Positions 10,914 through 19,793 of a stretch of 64,000 bases of DNA are shown in pieces. The DNA lies in NCBI GenBank assembly GCA_015350385.1, contig WNKI01000002.1, positions 5,941,414 through 6,005,413 on the forward strand, in the 5' to 3' direction. Position numbers and translations under genes: made by a program. The stretch is from Aculops lycopersici (lineage: Eukaryota; Arthropoda; Arachnida; Trombidiformes; Eriophyidae). The first letter of the stretch is position 1; the number at the start of each line of letters is the position of its first letter. The notes under the pieces are model-generated. The model was not told the origin of the DNA. It did not search any database and saw only the letters and a list, made by a program, of their open reading frames with translations.

Positions 10914-11735
10914 ATGACGACCAATGTATTTTACAGGGTACCAAACCAAAGAGGCTCGAAAGTTGCAGCGATTACCGGTCACGATTGTACGCTGGATCAA
11001 TTCTGTAATTACGTTCTAGCTAACGAGGGTCTGAGCAAGAAGGATTTCATCATGGCTTTTGGGACTCAAGTATTAAGGCCAAGCAGTTGTAGACTTCAGT
11101 CTATTAATGTGCAAAACAATTCTAACATCGATATCATCATTCCGGCTCTCGGTGGCAAGGGAGGTTTCGGAAGTTTGTTGCGAGCTATCGGTGCCCAGAT
11201 CGAGAAAACTACAAATCGAGATGCGTGCCGAGATTTGAGCGGCCGAAGACTACGTGATATCAAGAGAGAGGATGAACTCAAGAAATTATTAGCTTTACAA
11301 GAGAAACTGGAGGAAGAAAGGAAGAGAAGGCGGAAGGAAAAGCTAGAGAATCTCAAGAGAAAGGTTGACAATTCCAGCTCGGAAACTTCTATACAGGAAC
11401 TGGTTGCAATGTTTGATGATCACGAATACAATACGAGACGACGCCAATTGAGTGATATATTAGATGCAGCTGTGGAAAAAGGAATCATTAATTTCAAGAA
11501 GCGTCAATTGGAGGAAGGAGAAGCAGTCGAGAAGTATCAAAATAAGAAGTCTAGAAAGGATAGTCAAAGCGAGTCAGGCACTGGAAACGAAACATCTGTC
11601 CGATGCAAAAACTCTTCTCCGAATTCTAGTCGAAAATCAGAAGGCGAGGGTTCTAGTGAGGATGATGAACCGGATTCCAAAGGTGAAATTAATAAGAGAA
11701 AAAACTTGTGGCTAGGGCTCGAGGATGATTTGTAA
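10914..11735 (+). CDS. SDE2: SDE2 homologue (ubiquitin-like replication/splicing factor)
   Basis: The first in-frame ATG is at 10914 and gives 273 residues. The N-terminal ubiquitin-like fold ends in the processing motif ALGGKGGFGSLLRAIG (near residue 86). In SDE2 this motif is cut after GG to release an N-degron-bearing C-terminal fragment. It is followed by the SDE2 signature DACRDLSGRRLRDIKRE and a long charged coiled coil (about 120-180), then a Ser/Glu-rich tail. SDE2 acts in genome stability and in splicing of particular introns. The protein is shorter than human SDE2 (451) and seems to lack the C-terminal SAP domain. The convergent neighbour is RPC9. Confidence 0.9.
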   Translation: MTTNVFYRVPNQRGSKVAAITGHDCTLDQFCNYVLANEGLSKKDFIMAFGTQVLRPSSCRLQSINVQNNSNIDIIIPALGGKGGFGSLLRAIGAQIEKTTNRDACRDLSGRRLRDIKREDELKKLLALQEKLEEERKRRRKEKLENLKRKVDNSSSETSIQELVAMFDDHEYNTRRRQLSDILDAAVEKGIINFKKRQLEEGEAVEKYQNKKSRKDSQSESGTGNETSVRCKNSSPNSSRKSEGEGSSEDDEPDSKGEINKRKNLWLGLEDDL

Positions 11736-12070
11736 TTTCATTATGTTGGTGTATATTCCTCTAACTTGATCAGATACTCGAGAGATAGCTTGAGACGCTC
11801 AATCGATTATGGCCAATAACTAATCTACTAAGAACATTGAATTTGAAAAAAAGTTTTAAGTCTCAAATTTTATTGGACAATAACACCAATGGTTCAGTCG
11901 ACAACTTACACAAGCAACTAAGTCGTCACTTGAATCATATATATTCTGATTCCATGCTGAATGTCCAACTTGATCCTCGCGATCGTGTCTTCTCGCCGTC
12001 GGTTCTAACTAGCGATTAGCCTTCTAAGGATTATTAACAGAGTTGCTTAATTAATTTTTATGATATAATA
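11736..12070. other. Convergent 3' region SDE2 / RPC9
   Basis: 335 bp between two stop codons. It should contain both 3' UTRs. A 60-codon plus-strand open frame (11837-12019) lies here, but it has no recognisable feature and no promoter context, and I do not call it. Confidence 0.5.
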
Positions 12071-12469
12071 TTATTGCTTCAATTTTTTGGATGCTTGCGT
12101 ATCCGCAGATGATTTATCCGATAAATTTGCCACAAGTTGTAGAAGATCAGCCTTCTGTTCATCTGTCAACTTGTCCTCGATATTGTCTATGATAAGATGG
12201 AGTTCAGTCTCATTCTGAGGCTTCAGGTTTACAATTTGGATTTTTTCTTTTTTGGTCAAGTTATACTTGCGCTCGTTGAGTTCATCTAGAAATTCGGAGA
12301 GATCTGGTAACGTGTAGGTGGAGGAAGGCCCTGAATCTAAGTAGGATGTAGTTTCATACAAGATGGTTGCCAAGTTCGTATGCTTCTGTTTTCCGCCATT
12401 ATAGGCTTTGAGTATATCTAAAACCTCTCTGTCTGATAATATGGCAGAGCAAGGGTCAACAATTTCCAT
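12071..12469 (-). CDS. CRCP: RNA polymerase III subunit RPC9 (CRCP)
   Basis: 132 residues, close to the CRCP length (148 in human). It starts MEIVDPCSAILSDREVLDIL (human MEVKDANSALLSNYEVFQLL), continues with NLATILYETTSYLD and a YNLTKKEKIQIVNLKPQNET block (human KLTKAEKLQLLNHRPVTAV), and ends in a DEQKADLLQLVANL helix (human EEQIEALLHTV). With RPC8 it forms the Pol III stalk, which is needed for initiation. It is intronless and divergent from TIM17. Confidence 0.9.
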   Translation of the reverse strand: MEIVDPCSAILSDREVLDILKAYNGGKQKHTNLATILYETTSYLDSGPSSTYTLPDLSEFLDELNERKYNLTKKEKIQIVNLKPQNETELHLIIDNIEDKLTDEQKADLLQLVANLSDKSSADTQASKKLKQ

Positions 12470-12870
12470 AATTGAGCTGGATGTTCCTATGGGTGAGAAT
12501 TAATAACCCAGTGTGATCACATCTACTTGTTTGCATATATGTATGGCCCCATAACCGACATCGGAGCAAACTTGAAGCATGTGGTTGTTGTGTTTTGTGT
12601 TTTGCAGTGAATCATGCACAAAGCCAGGCACATGAACTTGAGAGCGTACGCATGGCAACTCACGAGGTCGCCTCCAAAACGCGTACTAGTCTATCACAAA
12701 CTATACCTAACTAATTGTTCCATCACAATCAGATGACAAATTATTGATCCAGGGGTAAACTACCCATTTAAGCAGAAGTTTGATCGATGAAATAACCTAG
12801 TTCCAAGCGGAACTTCAATGAACTTACTGCAAAAAACTACTATTAGCAATTAGTCTGTGACTTATTTCAA
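12470..12870. promoter_or_regulatory. Divergent promoter region RPC9 / TIM17
   Basis: 401 bp between divergent start codons, one for a Pol III subunit and one for a mitochondrial import subunit. I see no TATA box at an obvious position and no other feature. Confidence 0.35.
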
Positions 12871-13486
12871 ATGGACGAGTACACGAGAGAGCCATGGTAA
12901 GTAGCAAGGTTCGATTTGCATAAGCCCGATTAGTTTTCTACAAAAATATTCTTAAATGAGATATCATATGTACTGGAACCAATATTAACTTCATACATCT
13001 GATTCCAAATCTCAAATACATCACATTACATAATAATAAACTAGCCCCTGGCGCATTGTCGACGACTGCGGTGGTGCCTTCACAATGGGTGCTATCGGTG
13101 GATCTGTATTCCAATCGATAAAAGGATTTAGAAATGCACCCACAGGATTCAACAAGCGATTAGCCGGCAGTTGGGTAGCAATCAAGACTAGAGGGCCTAT
13201 GGTCGGTGGAAGCTTTGCAGTTTGGGGTGGATTATTCTCAACTATAGATTGCACATTGATACATTTCAGAGAAAAGGAGGATCCGTACAACAGTATTGCA
13301 TCAGGCGCTTTGACTGGTGCCATATTAGCTGTTAGAAAGGGAGTTGGATCAATGGCTGGTTCTGCATTGATAGGTGGTATATTGTTAGCCATGATAGAAG
13401 GAGTAGGAATTATGTTCACTAAGTGGAGCGCAAAGGAGTATCATGATCATAGAGTAGCTACATACGAAAGTACTATAGCGAATTAA
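12871..13486 (+). CDS. TIMM17: Mitochondrial import inner membrane translocase subunit TIM17, two exons
   Basis: Exon 1 is 12871-12896, which ends in a split codon before GTAAGT. Exon 2 is 13045-13486, after an intron ending CTAG. Splicing recreates the conserved start [20 protein letters not shown] (human [20 protein letters not shown]). The 155-residue product has four hydrophobic segments and the family motif FTMGAIGGSVFQSIKGFRN. Further blocks are VGGSFAVWGGLFSTIDC and the GAILAVRKGVGSM glycine-rich helix. TIM17 is a core subunit of the TIM23 presequence translocase. The convergent TTD14 gene ends only 107 bp away, with (TA)n sequence between (about 13523-13542). Confidence 0.96.
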
Positions 13487-13593
13487 ATCACCCAATCTAG
13501 TTATCGTTAGTTACATAATTATAAATATATATATATATATAAATTTGATCAACCCTCTGAGTCAAGACGAGTTGGCCAATGTTTGTGGAGCAT

Positions 13594-14901
13594 TTATTCA
13601 TCAGTATCATATGCTTGTTCTTCGCGCAAATATCTGTAGAAACTCAGCTTACTACTACTCGTACCATTGCTATCGTTGTTGTTTCCATTTCCGTTAGTGT
13701 GCACGACATGGTGTACGTTATTGTTCCCATTTGAGATAGATGTGTGAGTCCAATTTGTGATCGGTTGATTACGAGACAAGTTGAACATACTGTAATCAGA
13801 GTCATCTGTTATATCCTTGATAATCTCCAAGAAGGGTGGTAACCTCACTTCGGTACTTTTTAAGGTAGTGTAAGTTTCCAAGAGCACTAGGCCCTCACAC
13901 CTAGGACTGCAGGGTGGTAGATACATATCCAATTGAAAATAGAAGTTTTGCCACAAGAAGCAACGTCTCCGTTTGTGGACCGTATAGTGGCTGTGATCTC
14001 TTTGAGCAAGTAAGTTCAAGTAGTCGCGATGCGATATCTGTCTACGTAACTCAACCACTTGGTTGTTAGCCCTGGCTTGACGGACCGTATACTGATAGCT
14101 GTAGGTGTTTCCTTGTCCTCGCATTCTTAAGCGCAATTGAATCTTGGGATTTGCTGATATTAAATACTCGTGAACAACGTGAAAATCTTGATATGACGGA
14201 AACATAACATCCGATGGCATCTTAGCAACCAAAAATTTGACCTTCTTACTCTTGTGTGCCAGCCGATCTCCAACATCAATATCTACCTTCAGACAAACGG
14301 CTGCGATCAAACGCTTGAGCTTGGAATCAAAATCAGTGGAGTTATCAATGATTTCCAAATAGGGATGACCTATCCATGCCTCACCTGTGGCCTGATCCCT
14401 GGTCCTAGCTAAGTCTAATCCTTCGCGCCGCATTGGGTTATCCTCTGTATTATACCACTCCTCTGCTCCATTGGCCGCTGTTACAAGATGAACAACTTGA
14501 TCGTAACGATTATCCCTAAGCTCAACAGCATTTAGTGCATTCCTCTTCAAAACTCTATCCCATGATTCCTCGGACATATAGGCTCTAGCATCCATTGTCC
14601 CCCTATCACAAATGACTAAACAATTTTGGTCACATTTACGCGCTAGCCTAAAGAATGTTTCCTCCGTTTGGATCATGCACAATAACAAATCTTCCTGGAA
14701 CTCCTCAACTTGTTCCTCGTCCATCTGGGCAAACTCAACGCCACCAGACAACAGGTGCGTAGCTGTCTCGGGAACTCTGTACACCTTCCATCCCATGTTC
14801 TCGAAGAAGGTACTAAGCCGAGCCTGGCCGGTGGTCTTTCCGCTGCAAGGACCGCCAGTTAGCACGAGCTTATGGACTCGTTTGTTGTGATTTACATCCA
14901 T
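13594..14901 (-). CDS. Ttd14: TTD14-type GTP-binding AAA/CYTH-like protein
   Basis: A 435-residue intronless frame matching Drosophila TRPL translocation defect 14. The P-loop KLVLTGGPCSGKTTGQARL is at residues 12-30. It is followed by FFENMGWKVYRVPETATHLL, CLVICDRGTMDARAYMS (Walker B-like), NAVELRDNRYDQVVHLV, AANGAEEWYNTEDNP and AWIGHPYLEIIDNSTDFD. The C-terminal half contains a triphosphate-tunnel-like beta domain with HRDYLNLLAQRD and KRRRCFLWQNFYFQLDMY. The family protein binds GTP and phosphatidylinositol phosphates and directs TRPL trafficking in fly photoreceptors; the role here is inferred. An Asn/Gly-rich tail (about 395-420) is specific to this protein. Confidence 0.9.
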   Translation of the reverse strand: MDVNHNKRVHKLVLTGGPCSGKTTGQARLSTFFENMGWKVYRVPETATHLLSGGVEFAQMDEEQVEEFQEDLLLCMIQTEETFFRLARKCDQNCLVICDRGTMDARAYMSEESWDRVLKRNALNAVELRDNRYDQVVHLVTAANGAEEWYNTEDNPMRREGLDLARTRDQATGEAWIGHPYLEIIDNSTDFDSKLKRLIAAVCLKVDIDVGDRLAHKSKKVKFLVAKMPSDVMFPSYQDFHVVHEYLISANPKIQLRLRMRGQGNTYSYQYTVRQARANNQVVELRRQISHRDYLNLLAQRDHSHYTVHKRRRCFLWQNFYFQLDMYLPPCSPRCEGLVLLETYTTLKSTEVRLPPFLEIIKDITDDSDYSMFNLSRNQPITNWTHTSISNGNNNVHHVVHTNGNGNNNDSNGTSSSKLSFYRYLREEQAYDTDE

Positions 14902-17388
14902 ATTGATCGATTGAATAACTTGAATAACTTGAATAACTTGAAAATTGTCACCCTAAATATGATTGCCCCTTGCCTTGAAAATCTAGTTCGCTCACTAAAC
15001 TTGTCCTTCCAATCCTATTTAAGCTTCCTTTTCCGGCTCGAACAACAATGCTTTTAAGCTGGCACCTGCTCGTGGTTCTCGTGGCGTCGCTATATGGTGG
15101 TTTCAGCTTCCTAGTGCTAGGTAGATGAGTAAGCGTATTGAGTCGAGCCAATGTTATTAATGCCTTCGTCTGTCTATGTTTGCGTTTATTCTCCCTTAAG
15201 TGAACCTGATCAAGCGGCGCGGGCCCACTCTTGCGTCTCTATCGATGGTTATGGAGTCAGATAGACTTACTGGTTGTATTCATGATTTGATGGCAATTTG
15301 ATGGAGCAAAACAGTGCCAGCATTGGCACTGATGGCACTCCGGTGTTCGATGGTAGTCAAGCACAATAGTGATGGCATTCGTCGTCTCCTTCCTCTCTTC
15401 TCACTTTCGCATCCACAAGTGTCAACAAAGCGATGATGATGCGCCGCTTGTTGTACTATCTCTCTTGCAAGATCTCAAATAGTTTCGTTAAGTCGTTGGC
15501 TCAACTACCGCTAATGTAGAGAGAGTTGCAGGTTGGTTGTTTAGTTATTGTCAGGCTTATAATACTACTGGTTGCTGTGAGACTAAAAGTGGCGGCGGCG
15601 CAAATTTTACGAACTAAGTTTCTAGCTGCTGCTAGTGATGCAGCTTCGGGTCGCAGGCCAGTGATCTTGATTTTTTTGTCTGCTTGGCTAGCTTTCTAAC
15701 CAGCTCCAATTGCGATCAATATTCAGACCGGCAGCTGATATTATCACTTCATGCTGCCTCTTGATGGTTTTTACTATTATAAGCGCTAGTCATTCAGTCA
15801 GTCACTTGAACTTGTTTTGTATTTCCCCTTCCAAACGAATCGTCGAAGTTAAAGCTAGGATAGCGGCGCGCTATCAAGTTGAGTTTTGCGGTTATTAGTT
15901 GATGACGACCGCCGAGGGCTAGGTTAATAATATATTTTCCAGCTCTTGATTGTGGTAAAGAGCTAGAGTTTTTGTTCAATTGTAAATGATGAGTATTTTA
16001 CTTGCAAGTGTTTAATATATAACTATAGCAAGCCGACCGGCAGGCCGAGGCGGTAGTTGGATCTGGAGGAGATGCAAAGTCTGTTTTCCTCACTAATGGA
16101 ATACTGTGTGTACATTTGCAACGGCGGGACACACAAACACAAGTAGCAGCCGAAGCCGCAGTAGCAAGGCTGACTTTATCCCTTTCCCACTAGCTTGGTT
16201 GCTTGCTATATAGCTAAAGTATATGGCCGGCCCGGCTGCTGATGCAATGTGTAACGCGACACACTCACGCAAGCGGTAGACACAACTGGATGCCACGACG
16301 TGTTTTTCAACGCGGCGGCCGCCTCTCCTCTATTGCATAGTCAATGGGACTAGAAATGGGGAAGAGAGAGCGTGCGTTCTTCCGTTGCGAGGCCGACGAG
16401 TTGGACGAGGGACAAGACGAGATTTGCAGGCGCCCAACTTCGTGCAATGTTGCATTTTGAAGGCTAAACAGAAGAGTTGGATCGGCGCCTCTCTGTTTTC
16501 CCCCTTTTCTCTTGTCTACCCCTGCTGCAAGCGGAGGGGGGTACGTCGCTCGGAGTCTCGGCGCTGGCAAGCCCATGGGCTCCGACCTTTCCAGCAGCGC
16601 GGCAGGTGCGCACCGCTCGCTCGTGGCTTGCTGTAAGCTTAGAGCTAACGCACCATTGCGCGCGGCGCGGTTGAGGAGAATGATGGTGCAGCAGCATACG
16701 TGAGACAGAATAATTCTAGTCGAGTCTCAAAGTTGGCTAGTTGATTGAAAGCGGACGAAACTAGCAAGCTGAAGTTGGTTTAGCTAACAACAGCAGCAGC
16801 AGCCATGCAAGTTCGTCACTGTCGCTATTCTCACTTCTTCTTTGTGGACCAACGCAATCGGCTACCCTTCGCCCTCAGGCCCGATAGTTAGCTGTTTCAG
16901 GTGCTCAAATTTCATAAGTCTTCCTGGAACTGGCTAGTCGTGGTTCAAGCGTCAACGATAGAGTTGACCTCCTAGCCGCCGACTAAAAGTGTGAAACTAC
17001 TTACAACTCACACACTTTCAAGTCGAGCTTGCATTTTCAGTTGGTGCTTAATTTCCAACTCATTTCGAGACTCGATCATTTGCGGCAAAAAGAGCAGCGA
17101 ACTGGAAGAAACTTTGCTTATCGCCACTTAAGCAGCCAGTCAAGCCACACAACAAAGTCGCTATATGCCTCCAGTTTTTGAAGAAAGTGGAGGAGGAAGC
17201 CAACTGAGCATTTCCGAGTTTCACCTTTGCCTCTACCTTGTATCTTGTTTACTGTGATTAGAATTAGAATCGGAGAAAGAAAGGATTGTGAAAAATTAGG
17301 TAAGCGGAAAAAGAAAATAGCGAGTCTGTTCGCTTCAACAACTTGAGCTTGGAACATAGAAAACTAGACTAGAGTTTACTGTTTTTCA
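14902..17388. other. Gene-free stretch upstream of TTD14 and downstream of ThrRS
   Basis: 2.5 kb with no supported gene. It begins with a 9-bp tandem repeat in the TTD14 5' UTR. AGTGCCA/TGGCACT arms form a small hairpin at 15313-15330. About 16300-16680 is distinctly GC-rich, with several overlapping open frames on both strands and no domain signal. No tRNA-like B-box (GGTTCRANYCC) was found by eye. Confidence 0.5.
14911..14943. repeat. 9-bp tandem repeat (TTGAATAAC)n
   Basis: Three perfect copies of TTGAATAAC and a fourth partial copy, starting 10 bp upstream of the TTD14 start codon, probably within its 5' UTR. Confidence 0.9.
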
Positions 17389-18813
17389 TCATCCGCTACA
17401 CTTCAACAAACTCAACAACTCGATATCCGCCCGATCCACGTGGTTCCGCTCAAAGTTGGCGAAGTGCTCCTTGAGTTGGTCCAAAGGAACGCGCAAGTTA
17501 TGAACACTCGACTTCCCCTCCCTGTTGATAGGTTCGTCTTGATGCTGTTGCTCCTCTATGATGTTACTTGCGCTCGACAATGTACCTGTTGGTGTTGTTT
17601 TTGTTGTCTTACTTGATTTTGTTGACTCCATTGTAGGATTGCTCACAATACGGCATGTGACGTTTCTCTCGTTTTGTTCATTCTCTCCCACAATCAAAAC
17701 AACATTGTATGGCATCAACGAGGCGTCTCTAATCTTTGCATTGAATCTTGCATCCTGTAAATCACAGTCCACCCAAAAACCTAATTTTCTAAATTCCTGG
17801 CTCACATGCTCGGCATATTCGTTGAAATTTTCATGCACTGGCACAACCTGAGCCTGCAAAGGTGACAACCAGAAGGGCCAACGACCTAGATGATTCTCAG
17901 CTAACATTGCAATAAATCTCTCCACGGATCCAAGGATTGCACGGTGAATAATAACTGGCCTCTTTAGTTCATTTGATTCATTGTCGTGATACTCAAGTTC
18001 AAATCGACTGGGCAACTGAAAGTCCAATTGTATTGTGGCGCATTGGTGAGATCTTTGGCGATTGTCTTTGACAATCATGTCGATTTTAGGTCCATAGAAA
18101 GCTCCCTCAAACTTTCGCTCAACCCAAGGGATGGATGACTTTTGCAGGGCAACACGTAGCGATTGCTCTGCCTCATCCCAGAGCTCAGAACTACCGAGAT
18201 ACTTTTCAGGTCTAAGTGAAAGTTCGAGGTCGAACGAGAAGCCAAAGTTTCCATAAACATCATTTGCAAAACTCAAGCAATCCAAAACCTCATCCTCAAC
18301 TTGCTCTGGGGTGCAGAAAATGTGCGCGTCATCTTGTTGGAATTTTCGAGCTCGGGTTAAACCAGATATTACACCGGACAGCTCATTCCTATGTAAAACT
18401 CCAAAGTCCGCCCATCTAACTGGTAGCTCGTGTGATCTCTTTGTATCCTGATACTTGAACATTAAACAATGACCAGGGCAGTTCATTGGCTTCAAACTGT
18501 ACTCACTCTCGGCCAGCTGAAAGCGAATCATATTTTCCTTGTAATGCTCCCAATGTCCAGAGTTTTCCCATAGCCTACAATGATACATATTTGGAGTGAT
18601 GACTTCATAGTAACCTCTTCGTTTATACTCATCTCTTAAGTATTCTACCAATTTGTTATAGATACGGGCTCCACGTGGCCCGTAGAAACAAGACCCATGA
18701 CTGTTCTCACCGTCAAAGAAATACAAGTTTTGCCTTGCGCCAATGACCCTATGGTCCGTGTCGGGTACATTTTGGAGCTTAAAATTCTTCAATATCTTGC
18801 TCCTGAAAGACAT
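17389..18813 (-). CDS. Threonyl-tRNA synthetase, mitochondrial type, lacking TGS and editing domains
   Basis: The first in-frame ATG is at 18813, giving 474 residues. The basic start MSFRSKILKNFKLQN looks like a mitochondrial presequence. The class II core begins at once with DHRVIGARQNLYFFD, then GSCFYGPRGARIYN (motif 1 region). It continues with LKPMNCPGHCLMF (zinc Cys), motif 2 as SGVISGLTRARKFQQDDAHI, FYGPKIDMIVKD, and motif 3 as HRAILGSVERFIAML. The HGTP anticodon-binding domain follows (QAQVVPVHENFNEYAE, ARFNAKIRDASLMPYNVVLI). An unusual Thr/Ser-rich insertion interrupts the anticodon domain at about residues 390-440. The N-terminal TGS and editing domains of standard ThrRS are absent, as in yeast Mst1. 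It charges tRNA-Thr, presumably in mitochondria. Confidence 0.9.
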   Translation of the reverse strand: MSFRSKILKNFKLQNVPDTDHRVIGARQNLYFFDGENSHGSCFYGPRGARIYNKLVEYLRDEYKRRGYYEVITPNMYHCRLWENSGHWEHYKENMIRFQLAESEYSLKPMNCPGHCLMFKYQDTKRSHELPVRWADFGVLHRNELSGVISGLTRARKFQQDDAHIFCTPEQVEDEVLDCLSFANDVYGNFGFSFDLELSLRPEKYLGSSELWDEAEQSLRVALQKSSIPWVERKFEGAFYGPKIDMIVKDNRQRSHQCATIQLDFQLPSRFELEYHDNESNELKRPVIIHRAILGSVERFIAMLAENHLGRWPFWLSPLQAQVVPVHENFNEYAEHVSQEFRKLGFWVDCDLQDARFNAKIRDASLMPYNVVLIVGENEQNERNVTCRIVSNPTMESTKSSKTTKTTPTGTLSSASNIIEEQQHQDEPINREGKSSVHNLRVPLDQLKEHFANFERNHVDRADIELLSLLKCSG

Positions 18814-19162
18814 GATAGGTAATAGGAAGGACTTATGTATTTGATACCAACCAGATTCTATGAGAGGGCGGTGAATAAACGTGAGTTTGTTTTGGTTGTC
18901 CTTGCGAGCGTTTATTCGCTCGACGAGGCCAGCGAATTCTAGCGGCCAGCGAGCGAACTTTTTCTCGTCATTTTTCAAACGCGTGCTAACTCTATGAGCG
19001 CATCGAGTTGATTGAATTATCTTATTTTAATTATGAGTTACAATCATATAAGATCTCCCCCAAATCCACCTAAGATCCTACAATAAATCATAATCCTACC
19101 AAGATTATTTAACACTCAAGAATCATGATATAGTAAGGAAGAATTTGCTGATTTGACGGACG

Positions 19163-19174
19163 CAAGATGGCGAC
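19163..19174. promoter_or_regulatory. YY1/Pho-like motif near ThrRS promoter
   Basis: CAAGATGGCGAC, whose reverse complement is GTCGCCATCTTG, matches the metazoan YY1/Pho consensus. It lies 350 bp upstream of the ThrRS start. Activity is inferred from the motif alone. Confidence 0.35.
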
Positions 19175-19760
19175 TCCGGCGGTTTAAATGGTTAGCCCGC
19201 TAGAATCCTAAGCATGCGCATTCGTCGAGAAGATGGAGCTTTCGTGGCCATCGCCATCGCCAACTACAAATTCTATTCTATCCAATCATTTGCTTCAAGT
19301 CTCAAGTTCAGGCGGATAATTTTGAAGAAAGTTGCCATCATAACCAAGTAGAAACAATCCGGTGCTCAAAGAGAATCGACAAAATTTGGAGTTTCTTGAG
19401 ACTAACAACAAGTGGCCTCATAGATCGCTACAGCACAGTTAGGATATGATCATCAAAACTTTCATCAGAACTTAAACACTACGCTTCCAATGAATTCGAT
19501 TTCCAAATATCAACAAAGTTCCAGTAAAAAAAGATGAGAAGTATCCGAATCAAGATGTCAATAGAGAAATCAAAGCTTCGAATTCGCGCAAAAAAGTCAG
19601 AACAAAGAGGTAAGTAGCTATACCAATCCACTCTCGTCGACATGTGTTCTATCGAAAAGTATTTATTTTGTTTTTAGTTCGAAACACTTGGCACTACCTG
19701 TGAGCATATTAGCAAGCTTGATGTGAAGCTCGTCTAATTTAAGTCATAAAAGTCGAGTTG

Positions 19761-19793
19761 TTAAAACAACTAGCAGTGAGCTAGTTGTTTTAA
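19761..19793. repeat. Perfect inverted repeat, 14-bp arms, 5-nt loop
   Basis: TTAAAACAACTAGC (19761-19774) and GCTAGTTGTTTTAA (19780-19793) are exact reverse complements around AGTGA. It is not followed by a U-tract gene context and has no coding role that I can see. Confidence 0.95.

Noticed and set aside
16307..16703. Cluster of open frames on both strands
   Set aside because: GC-rich composition suppresses stops in all frames; the translations are Arg/Ser/Ala-rich without any recognisable feature.
18814..18978. Longer ThrRS reading frame upstream of 18813
   Set aside because: The extension contains no in-frame ATG; the ATG at 18971 is in another frame.
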